This document shows positions 42,048-51,453 of a DNA stretch of 64,000 nt, piece by piece; the stretch's first letter is position 1; every line of letters begins with the position of its first letter. The notes beneath the pieces were generated by a model. It was not told the DNA's origin. It did no database searches and was given only the letters and a program-made list of their open reading frames with translations. A program made the position numbers and the translations under genes. The DNA is from Ardenticatenaceae bacterium (GTDB lineage Bacteria; Chloroflexota; Anaerolineae; Promineifilales; Promineifilaceae): assembly GCA_020634495.1 (NCBI GenBank), contig JACKBR010000003.1, forward strand, positions 62,001-126,000, given 5' to 3'.

Positions 42048-42737
42048 ATGACAAACAACCGATCAAATCAAGGGGGGTGTGCCGGTTGGTTTAAGTGGAT
42101 TGTGGGATCGTTCATTGCCTTGCTTGGTGCCAGTGGTGGGCTTGCTGCCTGGTTCGGCGTGTTCCGTTCGGCGGAGCCACCGCCTGCGCCCCAGCCAATT
42201 GTGATCACGGTCAATCCAGGTGGCGAAGGGTCGGCAGCCGCGCCAGCCGTTGTAGAGCTGCCGGATGATGTGTTTGTACCGCAATTCGTGCCTACGCCCT
42301 TGCCCATTGTCAACGAGCCCAATTCAAATCGGCCGTCTGAGCAAGATGTGGCAAATTTCTTGTATGAAGCGGTTTTGGCAGAAACGGCCGCTTATCTTTA
42401 TCTAGATAGCAGCTATATTTCCTGGTATTTTGCGGGCGCTCCGCTAACTTACATGGAAAGCGAGATTGCTGATCTGATCACAAACGGCGTGATTGTGGCC
42501 AAGTATTATGACGAAACCCAAAGCTATATTTACGACATTCACTACATTGATGAGTATCGCATTGAAGTGGATAGCTGCGAGGTTTGGTCGCAAGAAATGT
42601 ACAGCGTATGGGACAGCAGCTTTTTGGGCAGCGATGGGCCAAGTTTGTACCCGCAAACCATCGTCATTGAGCAGTTTACCGACGGTTGGTACATCACCGA
42701 TGCTTTGTTTTATGATGTGCCCGCGTTTTGCAATTAG
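42048..42737 (+). CDS. Membrane-anchored protein of unknown function
   Basis: 229 aa with AGGGAA before the ATG. One transmembrane segment (residues about 14-38) is followed by a Pro/Ala-rich linker (45-105). A folded domain (about 108-229) is rich in Tyr and Trp, with FLYEAVLAETAAYLYLDSS and IVIEQFTDGWYITDALFY. The pattern of short strands suggests an NTF2/IMS-like domain, but I cannot confirm it. Convergent with the next anchored protein gene. Confidence 0.6.
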   Translation: MTNNRSNQGGCAGWFKWIVGSFIALLGASGGLAAWFGVFRSAEPPPAPQPIVITVNPGGEGSAAAPAVVELPDDVFVPQFVPTPLPIVNEPNSNRPSEQDVANFLYEAVLAETAAYLYLDSSYISWYFAGAPLTYMESEIADLITNGVIVAKYYDETQSYIYDIHYIDEYRIEVDSCEVWSQEMYSVWDSSFLGSDGPSLYPQTIVIEQFTDGWYITDALFYDVPAFCN

Positions 42738-42796
42738 CACAAAATTTGCTAACAAACGGTGAGCCATCTGCCTGGCATCAAGACGGCAACGCCGCC

Positions 42797-43393
42797 TCAC
42801 GGCACATTTACCCATTCACTCACCAACGGCTCCAGTGCCTCGCCGAAGTCGCCGCGCAGGTTAAAGCTGGCGTTATTGTTAAACGTCTCCTCATCGCGGC
42901 ATTCGCGAGGCACTGCTTTCACCGTGCCTTCATCAACTAATTCGGCCGTTTGGGTGGCAATCAGCCGGTAATCGGCCACCAGCGAGAGGCGGGTAATGGT
43001 TGCCTCGCCCGCCTCTTCTTCCAACGTATAATCACACGTTTCTGTCACCACTTCTTCCACATTTTCCAGGCAGATGATTAATTCCGCTTTTTCTAAAATG
43101 GCTGGCTGGAAGCCCCAACCCGTGGAGACAAAAATATATTCGCTGCCGCCCAAATGCTGCACAATGGCGGCGGGATGAACGCCTGGATTGCTGGGATTAA
43201 ATTCGGCCGTTTCTGGCACTGGTTCGCCATCACAGGCCGCTTTTAAGCCAGCCAAACTGCGTGTCTCGCCGCCAGGGCCGCTGCTTTCGCTGAACCCATC
43301 ATAAACATAGCCAAAAATGACAATGCCCACGCAGCACAAAGTCGCCAAACCCAGCACGCCACCTACAATCATTAAAATCCGTCTGTTTTGCAT
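42797..43393 (-). CDS. Membrane-anchored protein of unknown function
   Basis: 198 aa. One N-terminal transmembrane helix (MIVGGVLGLATLCCVGIVIFG), then an extracytoplasmic domain with four or more Cys (CDGE, ICLE, TCDY, RECRD). Repeating strand-like blocks could be disulfide-stabilised. AGGAGG lies before the ATG. Divergent from polA. No family is recognised. Confidence 0.6.
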   Translation of the reverse strand: MQNRRILMIVGGVLGLATLCCVGIVIFGYVYDGFSESSGPGGETRSLAGLKAACDGEPVPETAEFNPSNPGVHPAAIVQHLGGSEYIFVSTGWGFQPAILEKAELIICLENVEEVVTETCDYTLEEEAGEATITRLSLVADYRLIATQTAELVDEGTVKAVPRECRDEETFNNNASFNLRGDFGEALEPLVSEWVNVP

Positions 43394-43585
43394 AAAATCC
43401 TCCTGCTTTCAAGCTGGTGAAACCATTCCGAAAATATATTTTGAGACCAGGCTCTTAAAAGTTTTCAGAGAAAAGTTGCTGTCATTGTAGAAAAATGGCG
43501 ATCAATAAACGATCCAAAAATGGTAGAACATCCGTTTCGTGATACAATTCTGGAAAGAAAACAACTCTTGCACAAAAGGATTTTC

Positions 43586-46384
43586 ATGTCGAAAAACCAG
43601 CTTGTTCTCATAGATGGCCACGCCCTGGCCTACCGCATGTTTTTTGCCTTGCCGCTGGAAGCCTTCACCACCAAAAGCGGCGAGCCTACCAACGCCACCT
43701 TCGGTTTTATCCGCACCGTGCTAGACTGGATATTGGCCGACAATCCCCCCCAATATTTTGCCGTTAGCTTTGATCTGGGCCGCACTTTCCGCGACGATAT
43801 GTTTGAGGAATACAAAGGCACTCGTGAAAAAATGCCCGATGAGCTGCGCCTGCAAATTGAGCGCATCAAAGAGGTCATCAAAACGCTCAATATTCCCATC
43901 CTGGAGCTGGAAGGGTTTGAAGCCGATGATGTGCTGGGCACAATTGCGCGGCAGGCAAAGCCGCTGGGCGTGCCGGTACACATCATTACCGGGGACCGGG
44001 ATTTGCTGCAACTGGTTGATGAAAATACGCATGTGGAGCTGCCAGCACGGGGCAGCCGTCCCCCAGAAATATTTGATGAACAAGGCGTAATTGGGGCCTT
44101 TGGCGTGAGACCTGATCAGGTTGTAGATTACAAGGCGCTGGTGGGCGACACCAGTGATAATATTCCCGGGGTGAAGGGCGTTGGGGCTAAAACGGCCGCA
44201 AAACTCCTGAACCAATATGAAACCCTGGACGCCATCTATGAAAACGTCGCTTCGATTAAGGGCGCGATGGGCAAAAAGATCGCCGAGGGCAAAGAAAGCG
44301 CTTATTTAAGCCAGAAGCTGGCCCAAATTGTCACCGATGCACCCATTCAGCTAGATTTGGACGCTTGCGTGGCGCATGACTTTGACCCCAATCCCGTGCT
44401 AGACATCTTCCGCGAGCTGGAATTTCGCTCCCTCACCAACATTTTGGTCGAGGGCTTGGGCGAGCAAGCCAATATTGAGGAACCAGAATCATTGGCCAAG
44501 CCAACCGAAACCGTCATTGTGCGCACGCCAGCGCAGCTGGACGATCTGGTGGCCAAGCTGAATGCCGCCAGCCTCATCTCTTTTGATGTGGAAACCACTG
44601 GCCTGGACAAAACAACGGCCGAATTAGTCGGTATCTGCATCGCGGTGAAGTCGCCGGTAGGCTACTACATCCCTGTGGGGCATCTGGCCAATGAGGCGCA
44701 AAGCAGCAGCGGGCAAATGTCGCTTTTTGCTGGGGAACCAGAACTGGCCGAAGGACAATTGCCTCTGCAAACCGTGCTGGACGCGCTGCGCCAGCCATTC
44801 ACCAACCCCAAAATTGGCAAAGTGGCCCACAATGCCAAATACGATTACACAATTCTGGATCGCTACGGCCTGCGCGTGACGCCCATCACCTTTGATACGA
44901 TGATTGCGGAATGGCTCACCGACCCGGCAACCAAACACAAAGGGCTTAAAGATTTGTCGCGCCATCGCCTGGGTGCGGAAATGACAGAAATTGAGCTGCT
45001 CATTGGCAAGGGCAAAGCGCAAAAAACATTTGCCGAAGTGCCCATTGAAGACGCCGCTCCCTACGGCGCAGCCGATGCCGACATGACGCTGCGGCTGGTA
45101 TCGCCGCTCAAAAAAGAGATTAAAGAGAAAAGCCTGGAAAAAATCCTGGATTTAGAAATGCCGCTCATTCCGGTGCTTTCGGCCATGGAGCAAGAAGGCA
45201 TTGGCGTCGATTTGGATTTCTTCCGGCAGATGTCGCAGGATTTGGAGGCGCGTTTGCGACAGCTAGAAGCCCAGATTCATGAGATTGCTGGAGAGCCGTT
45301 CAACATCAACTCGACCCAGCAAATGAGTGATATTTTGTTTAAGAAGCTGGGTTATTCAGTTGAAGGGTTGAAGAAGACGCGCAGCGGGTATTACTCTACT
45401 GCGGCAAACGTGCTGGAAAGTTTGAAAGCGACTGAGCAAGAGAAAAAAACGGGGATGATTACGGCTATTTTGGAGTATCGTGAACTGGGTAAATTGAAGA
45501 GCACGTATGTGGATGCCCTGCCGGAGTTGGTGAATGAGGCAGACGGCCGTATTCATACCAGCTTCAACCAGACCGGGGCCATCACCGGGCGGATCGCCAG
45601 CAGCAACCCAAACCTGCAAAATATCCCCATCCGCAGCGAGGTGGGGCAGCAAATTCGGCGGGGGTTTGTGGCCAAGCCAGGGCACATCTTTCTGGCGGCT
45701 GACTACTCCCAGGTGGAGCTGCGCATTCTGGCCCACATTTGCCAGGATGAAGCGTTGCTAGAAGCGTTCCACCAAAACCAGGACATTCACCGCACCACGG
45801 CAGCGGCCGTTTACAGCATTGGCCTGGACGACGTGACCTACAACCAGCGCCGCTTTGCCAAAGCCGTCAACTTTGGCCTCATTTACGGCATGGGCGCTTT
45901 CCGCCTGGCCCGCGATTCTGATCTGACCCTGGCCGAAGCCGAAAATTACATCAAAGATTATTTTGACCGCTTCCCTGGTATTCAAAAATATCTGGATGAG
46001 ACCAAGCAAAAAGCACGAGATGATGGCTACGTAGAGACACTTTTGGGGCGGCGGCGCTACTTCCCCGTTTTCAAGATGCCTTCCAGCGGCAGCAATGTGC
46101 AGGCGCGGCTGCGGGCTGAGCGCGAAGCAATCAACCACCCCATTCAGGGAACGGCCGCAGACATTGTAAAAATCGCCATGCTCAATTTACATGAGAAGCT
46201 GGCCAGCTACAAAGCCAAAATGCTGCTGCAAGTGCATGATGAGCTGTTGCTCGAAGTGCCGGAAGCTGAGCTAGAGACCATGCGAGAGCTCGTTGTTAAC
46301 ACCATGTCTGGCGCATTTAGCCTGGATGTCCCCTTGAAAGTAGATGCCAGCACGGGGTATAACTGGTTGGAACTAAAAGATTAA
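43586..46384 (+). CDS. polA: DNA polymerase I
   Basis: 932 aa from ATG 43586, carrying all three activities. The 5' nuclease (residues 1-290) has the FEADDVLGT and TGDRDLLQL metal motifs. The 3'-5' exonuclease (about 310-520) keeps Exo I FDVETTGLD, Exo II AHNAKYD and Exo III YGAADAD, so proofreading should be active, unlike Taq-type enzymes. The polymerase domain has motif A ADYSQVELRILAHI, motif B RRFAKAVNFGLIYG and motif C VHDELLLEVP. TACAAT at 43543 is a likely -10. The earlier frame start at 43520 lies upstream of that box and is rejected. Confidence 0.96.
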   Translation: MSKNQLVLIDGHALAYRMFFALPLEAFTTKSGEPTNATFGFIRTVLDWILADNPPQYFAVSFDLGRTFRDDMFEEYKGTREKMPDELRLQIERIKEVIKTLNIPILELEGFEADDVLGTIARQAKPLGVPVHIITGDRDLLQLVDENTHVELPARGSRPPEIFDEQGVIGAFGVRPDQVVDYKALVGDTSDNIPGVKGVGAKTAAKLLNQYETLDAIYENVASIKGAMGKKIAEGKESAYLSQKLAQIVTDAPIQLDLDACVAHDFDPNPVLDIFRELEFRSLTNILVEGLGEQANIEEPESLAKPTETVIVRTPAQLDDLVAKLNAASLISFDVETTGLDKTTAELVGICIAVKSPVGYYIPVGHLANEAQSSSGQMSLFAGEPELAEGQLPLQTVLDALRQPFTNPKIGKVAHNAKYDYTILDRYGLRVTPITFDTMIAEWLTDPATKHKGLKDLSRHRLGAEMTEIELLIGKGKAQKTFAEVPIEDAAPYGAADADMTLRLVSPLKKEIKEKSLEKILDLEMPLIPVLSAMEQEGIGVDLDFFRQMSQDLEARLRQLEAQIHEIAGEPFNINSTQQMSDILFKKLGYSVEGLKKTRSGYYSTAANVLESLKATEQEKKTGMITAILEYRELGKLKSTYVDALPELVNEADGRIHTSFNQTGAITGRIASSNPNLQNIPIRSEVGQQIRRGFVAKPGHIFLAADYSQVELRILAHICQDEALLEAFHQNQDIHRTTAAAVYSIGLDDVTYNQRRFAKAVNFGLIYGMGAFRLARDSDLTLAEAENYIKDYFDRFPGIQKYLDETKQKARDDGYVETLLGRRRYFPVFKMPSSGSNVQARLRAEREAINHPIQGTAADIVKIAMLNLHEKLASYKAKMLLQVHDELLLEVPEAELETMRELVVNTMSGAFSLDVPLKVDASTGYNWLELKD

Positions 46385-46440
46385 TAATTAGAGATTAGAA
46401 ATTGGAGATTGGGGATTAAAAAACCAATCTCCGTTCTCAA
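46385..46440. repeat. GGAGATTGG-word hairpin repeat
   Basis: AGAGATTAGAAATTGGAGATT and GGGGATT are answered by AACCAATCTCCG. Same word family as 13048-13112. It lies between polA and the acyltransferase pair. Confidence 0.55.
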
Positions 46441-46450
46441 AATAAAAGCA

Positions 46451-47029
46451 ATGACAAACGAAACAGATCAACTTCCTAGACGCGGCAATCGCTTTTCCCA
46501 AGCGGTTGCCGCGTTTTTTTTCAAAGTAACGGGCTGGACAGTGGCGGGATCACTGCCCAACTTGCCCAAGATGATTGTGATAGGTGCGCCGCACACAACC
46601 AACTGGGATTTCCCGCTGGCAATGACCCTGATTTTTTATTTGGGGGTTCGCTTAAACTGGATGGCCAAAAAGGAGTTTTTTGTGAAGCCCATTTCCTACC
46701 TCTGGGATTGGTTGGGTGGCGTGCCGGTCGATCGCAAAGCTGCCAGCGGCATGGTGGGCCAGACGGTTGAGGTGATTCAGCAGCGGGCTAAAATTGTATT
46801 GGCCATTGCCCCAGAAGGGACGCGCAGCAAGGTGGTGCGTTGGCGCACTGGCTTTTACCATATTGCCCACAATGCCAATATTCCCATCGTGCCGGTGTTG
46901 GTGGATTACGGCCGTAAAACCCTCACCATCACCGAACCCTTTACGCCTACTGGAGATGTTGACGCCGATTTGCCATTATTGCAGGCTCGCTATCAGGGCA
47001 TTACCGGGAAAAACAAAGACCAATTTTAG
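46451..47029 (+). CDS. PlsC-like acyltransferase 1
   Basis: 192 aa from ATG 46451. APHTTNWDFPLAM supplies the HX4D catalytic pair, GGVPVDRKAASGMV the second block and IAPEGTRSKVVRWRTGFYHIA the EGTRS block of 1-acyl-glycerol-3-phosphate acyltransferases. It is short and lacks an N-terminal membrane helix, like the glycerol acyltransferase subgroup sometimes annotated as phospholipid/glycerol acyltransferase. A near-identical architecture is encoded 4 nt downstream. Confidence 0.85.
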   Translation: MTNETDQLPRRGNRFSQAVAAFFFKVTGWTVAGSLPNLPKMIVIGAPHTTNWDFPLAMTLIFYLGVRLNWMAKKEFFVKPISYLWDWLGGVPVDRKAASGMVGQTVEVIQQRAKIVLAIAPEGTRSKVVRWRTGFYHIAHNANIPIVPVLVDYGRKTLTITEPFTPTGDVDADLPLLQARYQGITGKNKDQF

Positions 47030-47033
47030 CTCC

Positions 47034-47690
47034 ATGAAACAACCCACCCATTCTGCCAAACAGAATCCGCTTAACTTGCCCGTTTTAGGCGATGCGCTGC
47101 CCCGCTGGGGGGGTGGTTTTAGCCGCACAATGGCCAGAGGCATTCTGCGTTTGCTGGGCTGGCGCTTTGCTGGCAGCGTGCCAAACCTGCCAAAAATGGT
47201 GCTCATTGGCGCACCGCACACCTCCAACTGGGATTTTCCCCTGGCAATGGTGCTGTTGTTTGCCTTGCAGGTGCGCGTCTACTGGTTGGGCAAGCACACT
47301 TTTGTGAATGGGCCGCTTAAGCCGCTGCTTCTTTGGCTGGGCGGCGTGCCTGTGGATAGGCGGGCTGCTTTTGGCGTGGTGGGGCAAACGGTTGAGCAGT
47401 TTCGGCAGCGCGACCAATTTTTGCTGGGCCTGGCTCCAGAGGGTACGCGCAGTTTTGTGCCCCGCTGGAAGATGGGTTTCTTTTACATTGCTCAGGCAAC
47501 CCATGTGCCCATTTTGCCAGTGGCTTTGGATTACGGCCGTAAAACCATTGCCCTTGGTGATCCTATTTGGCCAGAAGTGGGGGAAACGGCCGTTTTAACC
47601 CAACTGCGTGCCTTTTATAAAGGGGTTCAGGGCAAGTACCCAGAGCAATTTTCGGTAGAAAGTATTCGGCCCAGCTTTAGAGAAGGGTGA
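47034..47690 (+). CDS. PlsC-like acyltransferase 2
   Basis: 218 aa from ATG 47034, which sits 4 nt after the stop of acyltransferase 1. APHTSNWDFPLAM (HX4D), GGVPVDRRAAFGVVGQTVEQF and LAPEGTRSFVPRWKMGFFYIA are conserved with the neighbour, so this is a tandem duplication. The two may acylate successive positions or different acceptors. The longer frame from 46794 runs through the neighbour and is not real. Confidence 0.85.
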   Translation: MKQPTHSAKQNPLNLPVLGDALPRWGGGFSRTMARGILRLLGWRFAGSVPNLPKMVLIGAPHTSNWDFPLAMVLLFALQVRVYWLGKHTFVNGPLKPLLLWLGGVPVDRRAAFGVVGQTVEQFRQRDQFLLGLAPEGTRSFVPRWKMGFFYIAQATHVPILPVALDYGRKTIALGDPIWPEVGETAVLTQLRAFYKGVQGKYPEQFSVESIRPSFREG

Positions 47691-47768
47691 AAATCGGCGT
47701 AAACGATTTTGATCTTGCCAGTTCGTGATACAATCCCCTGTTTCCATTTGAAAACGACGATATTTGCT

Positions 47769-47803
47769 GCCGGAACGGCCGTATAGCTGTTCCGGCCTTT
47801 TTG
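47769..47803 (+). terminator. Intrinsic terminator after acyltransferase pair
   Basis: GCCGGAAC (47769-47776) and GTTCCGGC (47789-47796) are followed by CTTTTTG. The loop contains an ACGGCCGT palindrome. Confidence 0.8.
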
Positions 47804-47864
47804 TGAAAAAGACCAGACAGGTTTGCCTGAGTCCCATGAAAAATAGAACCAGAAGGAGAACGAA

Positions 47865-49172
47865 GTGAAAACCAACCTAACCCATGCCCAAAAATGGCCC
47901 CGATTCCTGATATGGGCTGTTCTGCTTGGCCTGCTAGTGGCCGCCTGCGGCCCGGCCGCACCCCAAGACGCCGTTACAGATGCTGCCGATGCCTCCAGCG
48001 AAGAAGGCGAAAGCGACGTGGCCAACACAGTCGCTGGCTCCCAGGTTACGGCATCTGGCCTGGAGTATATTGAAATTGAAGCGGGCACCGGCCCACGGGC
48101 ACAGCCAGGTGATCTGGTAAGCGTACACTACACCGGCACCCTGGAAGATGGCACCGAATTCGACAGCTCCAGTGGCGGCGATCCATTTCCTTTTGTCCTG
48201 GGCGAAGGCCGCGTTATTCGCGGCTGGGATGAAGGCATTGCCCTCATGAACGTGGGCGGCAAAGCCCAACTGATTATCCCGCCAGACCTGGGCTATGGGG
48301 ATACGGATTATGGGCCAATTCCTGGTGGGTCTACCCTTTATTTTGATGTGGAGCTTGTTTCTTCTGAACCAGCCCCGACGCCAGTCATTCCACCCACGGC
48401 CGAACCACCAACGGCCGTAAATCCCGACGACTTCACCACCACAGACAGCGGATTGCAATATGCCTTTTTAGAAGAAGGTGACGGAGAAACGCCAGAACTT
48501 GGCGAAGTGGCCTCCGTGAGCTTTGCTGGCTGGCTAGAAGACGGCACAAAATTTGCCGATTCTCAAGATGGCGTGCCGCTGGACTTTATTGTGGGCGAAG
48601 AGCAGATTTTACCCGGCTGGGATGAGATGGTTCTGCTCATGCAAGTTGGTGATGTGGTGCAATTCATTTTGCCGCCAGAATTGGGCCTGGGTGAAGAAGG
48701 CGCACCCAATGGGGTCATTCCCCCCAACGCCACCCTTATTTTTGAGATGGAGTTGGTAACCATTTCTCCACCGCCCCCAACGCCAACGCCAGCCCCACCG
48801 CCAACCAGCATCGAGGAGTCGGACTACATTGTTACCGACACAGGCTTGAAGTTCTTCATGATCACCGAAGGCTCAGGCGAGCTGATTGAGGCTGGTGACC
48901 AGGTTACGCTGCATTACACCATGTGGGACGAAGAGGGTAATCAGTTAGAAACCTCATTTGATTTTGGGCAGCCAGTTCCAATTATTGCGGGCGCTGGGCA
49001 AGCTGGCCCTGGTTGGGATGAAGCCCTGCTCATGATGAGCTCCAGCGGCAAAGCACAATTTGTGTTAACCCCGGAGCTGGCTTACGGCGAGCAGGCGGCC
49101 AATGCGCCAACCGAAGGCAATCTGATTTTTGAAATTGAAATTGTAGACGTTGTAAAAGCGGAGACTGAATAA
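47865..49172 (+). CDS. Lipoprotein with three FKBP-type peptidyl-prolyl isomerase domains
   Basis: 435 aa. Signal peptide with lipobox LLVAACG, a short Ala/Asp/Glu linker, then three FKBP domains at about 62-165, 180-295 and 315-430, joined by Pro/Thr linkers. Domain 1 has VSVHYTGTLEDGTEFDSS and VIRGWDEGIALM, domain 2 ILPGWDEMVLLM, domain 3 AGPGWDEALLMM. Domains 2 and 3 have lost several active-site aromatics (VSFAGWLEDG, LHYTMWDEEG) and may only bind. It is an extracytoplasmic folding helper. The stop overlaps the ATG of a one-domain FKBP gene. Confidence 0.9.
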   Translation: MKTNLTHAQKWPRFLIWAVLLGLLVAACGPAAPQDAVTDAADASSEEGESDVANTVAGSQVTASGLEYIEIEAGTGPRAQPGDLVSVHYTGTLEDGTEFDSSSGGDPFPFVLGEGRVIRGWDEGIALMNVGGKAQLIIPPDLGYGDTDYGPIPGGSTLYFDVELVSSEPAPTPVIPPTAEPPTAVNPDDFTTTDSGLQYAFLEEGDGETPELGEVASVSFAGWLEDGTKFADSQDGVPLDFIVGEEQILPGWDEMVLLMQVGDVVQFILPPELGLGEEGAPNGVIPPNATLIFEMELVTISPPPPTPTPAPPPTSIEESDYIVTDTGLKFFMITEGSGELIEAGDQVTLHYTMWDEEGNQLETSFDFGQPVPIIAGAGQAGPGWDEALLMMSSSGKAQFVLTPELAYGEQAANAPTEGNLIFEIEIVDVVKAETE

Positions 49173-49507
49173 TGAAAACGGATAGTGGTTTGCAATACAT
49201 TGAAACAGAAGCCGGAACTGGCAAATCTCCTAAGCGTGGGGATCGCGTGGCGGTGCATTACGTAGGCCGTTTGGAAAGCGGCAAGGAGTTTGATAACTCT
49301 GTAAAGCGTGGCCAGCCGATTGAGTTTTTGCTGGGCACCGGGCAGGTGATTCCTGGCTGGGATGAAGGCATTGGCTTGATGAAAGTGGGGGGCAAAGCGA
49401 CCCTCATCATTCCGCCTGATTTGGGCTATGGCACCAGAGGTGCAGGCGGGGTGATTCCCCCGAATGCCACCCTCGTTTTTGATGTTGAGCTGGTGGATGT
49501 GAAGTAA
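49172..49507 (+). CDS. FKBP-type peptidyl-prolyl isomerase, single domain
   Basis: 111 aa cytoplasmic FKBP. VAVHYVGRLESGKEFDNS, GQVIPGWDEGIGLM and GYGTRGAGGVIPPNATLVFDVEL carry the standard FKBP12-like active-site residues (Tyr, Phe/Asp, Trp, Ile, Tyr). There is no signal peptide. Its ATG overlaps the stop of the three-domain lipoprotein gene by one base (TAATG), so the two are coupled, one acting inside and one outside the membrane. Confidence 0.92.
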   Translation: MKTDSGLQYIETEAGTGKSPKRGDRVAVHYVGRLESGKEFDNSVKRGQPIEFLLGTGQVIPGWDEGIGLMKVGGKATLIIPPDLGYGTRGAGGVIPPNATLVFDVELVDVK

Positions 49508-49518
49508 GCTGTTCAACC

Positions 49519-49554
49519 AAAGTGGCAAGGCCCCAGGGCTTTGCCACTTTTTTG
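49519..49554 (+). terminator. Intrinsic terminator after FKBP gene pair
   Basis: AAAGTGGCAA (49519-49528) pairs with TTGCCACTTT (49541-49550), then T-rich sequence. Confidence 0.85.
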
Positions 49555-49567
49555 TTGGGTTCAAACA

Positions 49568-50704
49568 ATGGCACAAGAACGACTGCGCGAGCTGGCGGCT
49601 TTATTCTTTCGGTTGGGGGTGACGGCGTTTGGTGGCCCGGCGGCACACATCGGCATGATGGAGGATGAGGTGGTGGCGCGGCGCGGCTGGCTAAGTCGGC
49701 AGCACTTTCTGGATTTGGTGGGGGCGACCAGTTTGATTCCGGGGCCAAACTCCACAGAAATGACAATGCACATTGGCTACGAGCGGGCTGGTTGGCGCGG
49801 GTTGGCGGTGGCTGGTTCGCTGTTTATTTTGCCTGCGGCCGTTTTAACCGGAGTTTTGGCCTGGCTGTACGTAGAATTTGGATCGTTGCCTGCGGTGGAG
49901 CCGCTGCTGGTGGGCATTAAACCGGCGGTGATTGGCATTATTGTAACGGCCGTTTACCGGCTGCTGCCCAAAGCGGTGAAAAACTGGCAGTTGGCGCTGA
50001 TTGGGCTGGGGGTTTTAGCTGCTGCCTTCCTGGGCGTCGATGAGGTGGTGGCGCTGCTGGTTGGTGGCGTGCTTGGGGCGCTGCTGCTGCGGGCGGTGGC
50101 TGCTTCGGCCGCACTGCTGCTTTTGCCCTTGCCCGTCGGCAGCTTGCGCCTGTTCATGCAGCCAGAGGGGGAAACGGCCGTTTCCCTGTGGAGCCTGGGC
50201 GCGTTTTTCCTGAAAATTGGGGCCATTTTGTACGGCAGCGGCTATGTTCTGATTGCCTACCTGGAAGGCGGCCTGGTGGACCAGCTGGGCTGGCTGACGC
50301 AAGCAGAACTGCTAGATGCCATTGCCATTGGCCAGTTTACGCCCGGGCCGGTGCTGACAACGGCCACGTTTGTCGGCTACCTCATCGCCGGGGTGCCGGG
50401 AGCAGTTGTGGCTACGCTGGGCATCTTTTTGCCCTCTTTCCTGTTTGTCCTGGCGCTCAACCCCCTTATCCCCAAGATGCGGCAGTCGGTGTGGCTGTCG
50501 GCGTTTTTGGATGCGGTGAATGTAGCGGCCGTTGGGCTGATGGTGGCCGTGCTGATCAACCTGGGGCGGCAAACGTTTGTGAATTGGCAGGGCGTGGTTA
50601 TTGCTCTGCTGGCGCTGGTGGCCTCGGTTCGGTTTAAGGTGAATTCTGCCTGGATTGTGCTGGGTGGGGCAGTGCTGGGGTATTTGTTGTCGTTGGTTGG
50701 GTGA
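49568..50704 (+). CDS. chrA: Chromate transporter, two-domain ChrA type
   Basis: 378 aa from ATG 49568. Two CHR domains: the first with RLGVTAFGGPAAHIGMMEDEVV and SLIPGPNSTEMTMHIG, the second (from about residue 215) with KIGAILYGSGYVLIAYLEGGLVD and GQFTPGPVLTTATFVGYLIAG. This is the long-chain form exporting chromate (perhaps sulfate). About ten transmembrane segments. No chromate regulator gene is adjacent. A half R1-type sequence (TTACACAGAGTTTCACAGA, near 50760) follows the stop. Confidence 0.9.
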   Translation: MAQERLRELAALFFRLGVTAFGGPAAHIGMMEDEVVARRGWLSRQHFLDLVGATSLIPGPNSTEMTMHIGYERAGWRGLAVAGSLFILPAAVLTGVLAWLYVEFGSLPAVEPLLVGIKPAVIGIIVTAVYRLLPKAVKNWQLALIGLGVLAAAFLGVDEVVALLVGGVLGALLLRAVAASAALLLLPLPVGSLRLFMQPEGETAVSLWSLGAFFLKIGAILYGSGYVLIAYLEGGLVDQLGWLTQAELLDAIAIGQFTPGPVLTTATFVGYLIAGVPGAVVATLGIFLPSFLFVLALNPLIPKMRQSVWLSAFLDAVNVAAVGLMVAVLINLGRQTFVNWQGVVIALLALVASVRFKVNSAWIVLGGAVLGYLLSLVG

Positions 50705-50825
50705 GATAAGGCTCAAAGAGTTCGCAGATTGCCCAGACTTTGTTGTGGTCAAAAGCAGGTTACACAGAGTTTCACAGAAGGAGCTAAGAGAAATCTTTTT
50801 ATAACATTTTTCATGAACTCCTTTT

Positions 50826-51368
50826 TTAGGGGCTAAAGATTTCCAGGGTGGGGAAGGTATAAACGGCCGTTTCCCCAAAGTTCTCGCCAAAAAGCCCCAG
50901 CCTTCGCGTAGGCATCGTTGCAATTCCTTGCCACAGCAGCTCCCGATTAATCCATACCGTTACATTTTCCCCGCGCACATCAAGCCAAATTTCGTTGGTG
51001 GCTCCTTCCATTTGAACATGCGGCCAGGGCTGCCAGGGCATGATTGCCTCATTTGCCTGCTGTACCAAAACGTACCCCAGAGGCGAGACCGCCACCACAA
51101 GCTCACCCAGCGCCAGTCCAGCGCCGCTGTCTAAACTGCCAGATTGATAAACGGCCGTTCCCCTTACCGAAAAATCCCCTTCAGGCAGCAGCTCATCCAG
51201 CCAGACAATTGTTTGCCCCGGCTGGTCTACTGTGAGGCTGGTGGCGGGCAGGCTGGTTTGCCGCTGCCCCACAGGTTTGGGGTCAAATACCCCGCTGGCG
51301 ATGAGAATGATGAGGAAAACGGCCGTTGCCAGCAAATAGGCCAGCGCACCGCGCAATGATAATTTCAT
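50826..51368 (-). CDS. Membrane-anchored protein of unknown function
   Basis: 180 aa. An N-terminal transmembrane helix (LRGALAYLLATAVFLIILIA) is followed by an extracytoplasmic beta-rich domain containing WLDELLPEGDFSVRGTAVY and NEIWLDVRGENVTVWINRELLW, then RLGLFGENFG. These resemble strands of concanavalin/laminin-G-like sandwiches, but the match is by eye only. It lies upstream of the araA terminator, in the same orientation. Confidence 0.6.
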   Translation of the reverse strand: MKLSLRGALAYLLATAVFLIILIASGVFDPKPVGQRQTSLPATSLTVDQPGQTIVWLDELLPEGDFSVRGTAVYQSGSLDSGAGLALGELVVAVSPLGYVLVQQANEAIMPWQPWPHVQMEGATNEIWLDVRGENVTVWINRELLWQGIATMPTRRLGLFGENFGETAVYTFPTLEIFSP

Positions 51369-51391
51369 GGGGGAAGTTTAGGGGGAATATA

Positions 51392-51431
51392 AAAGAGAGA
51401 CAAGCAGAGTTAACCCTGTTTGTCTCTCTTT
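51392..51431 (-). terminator. Intrinsic terminator of the arabinose operon
   Basis: AAAGAGAGACAAGCAG (51392-51407) pairs with CTGTTTGTCTCTCTTT (51416-51431), 15 of 16 bases. On the minus strand it follows the araA stop by 22 nt and runs into TTTT. Confidence 0.85.
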
Positions 51432-51453
51432 CGGAGGAGGAGAATCACAAAAT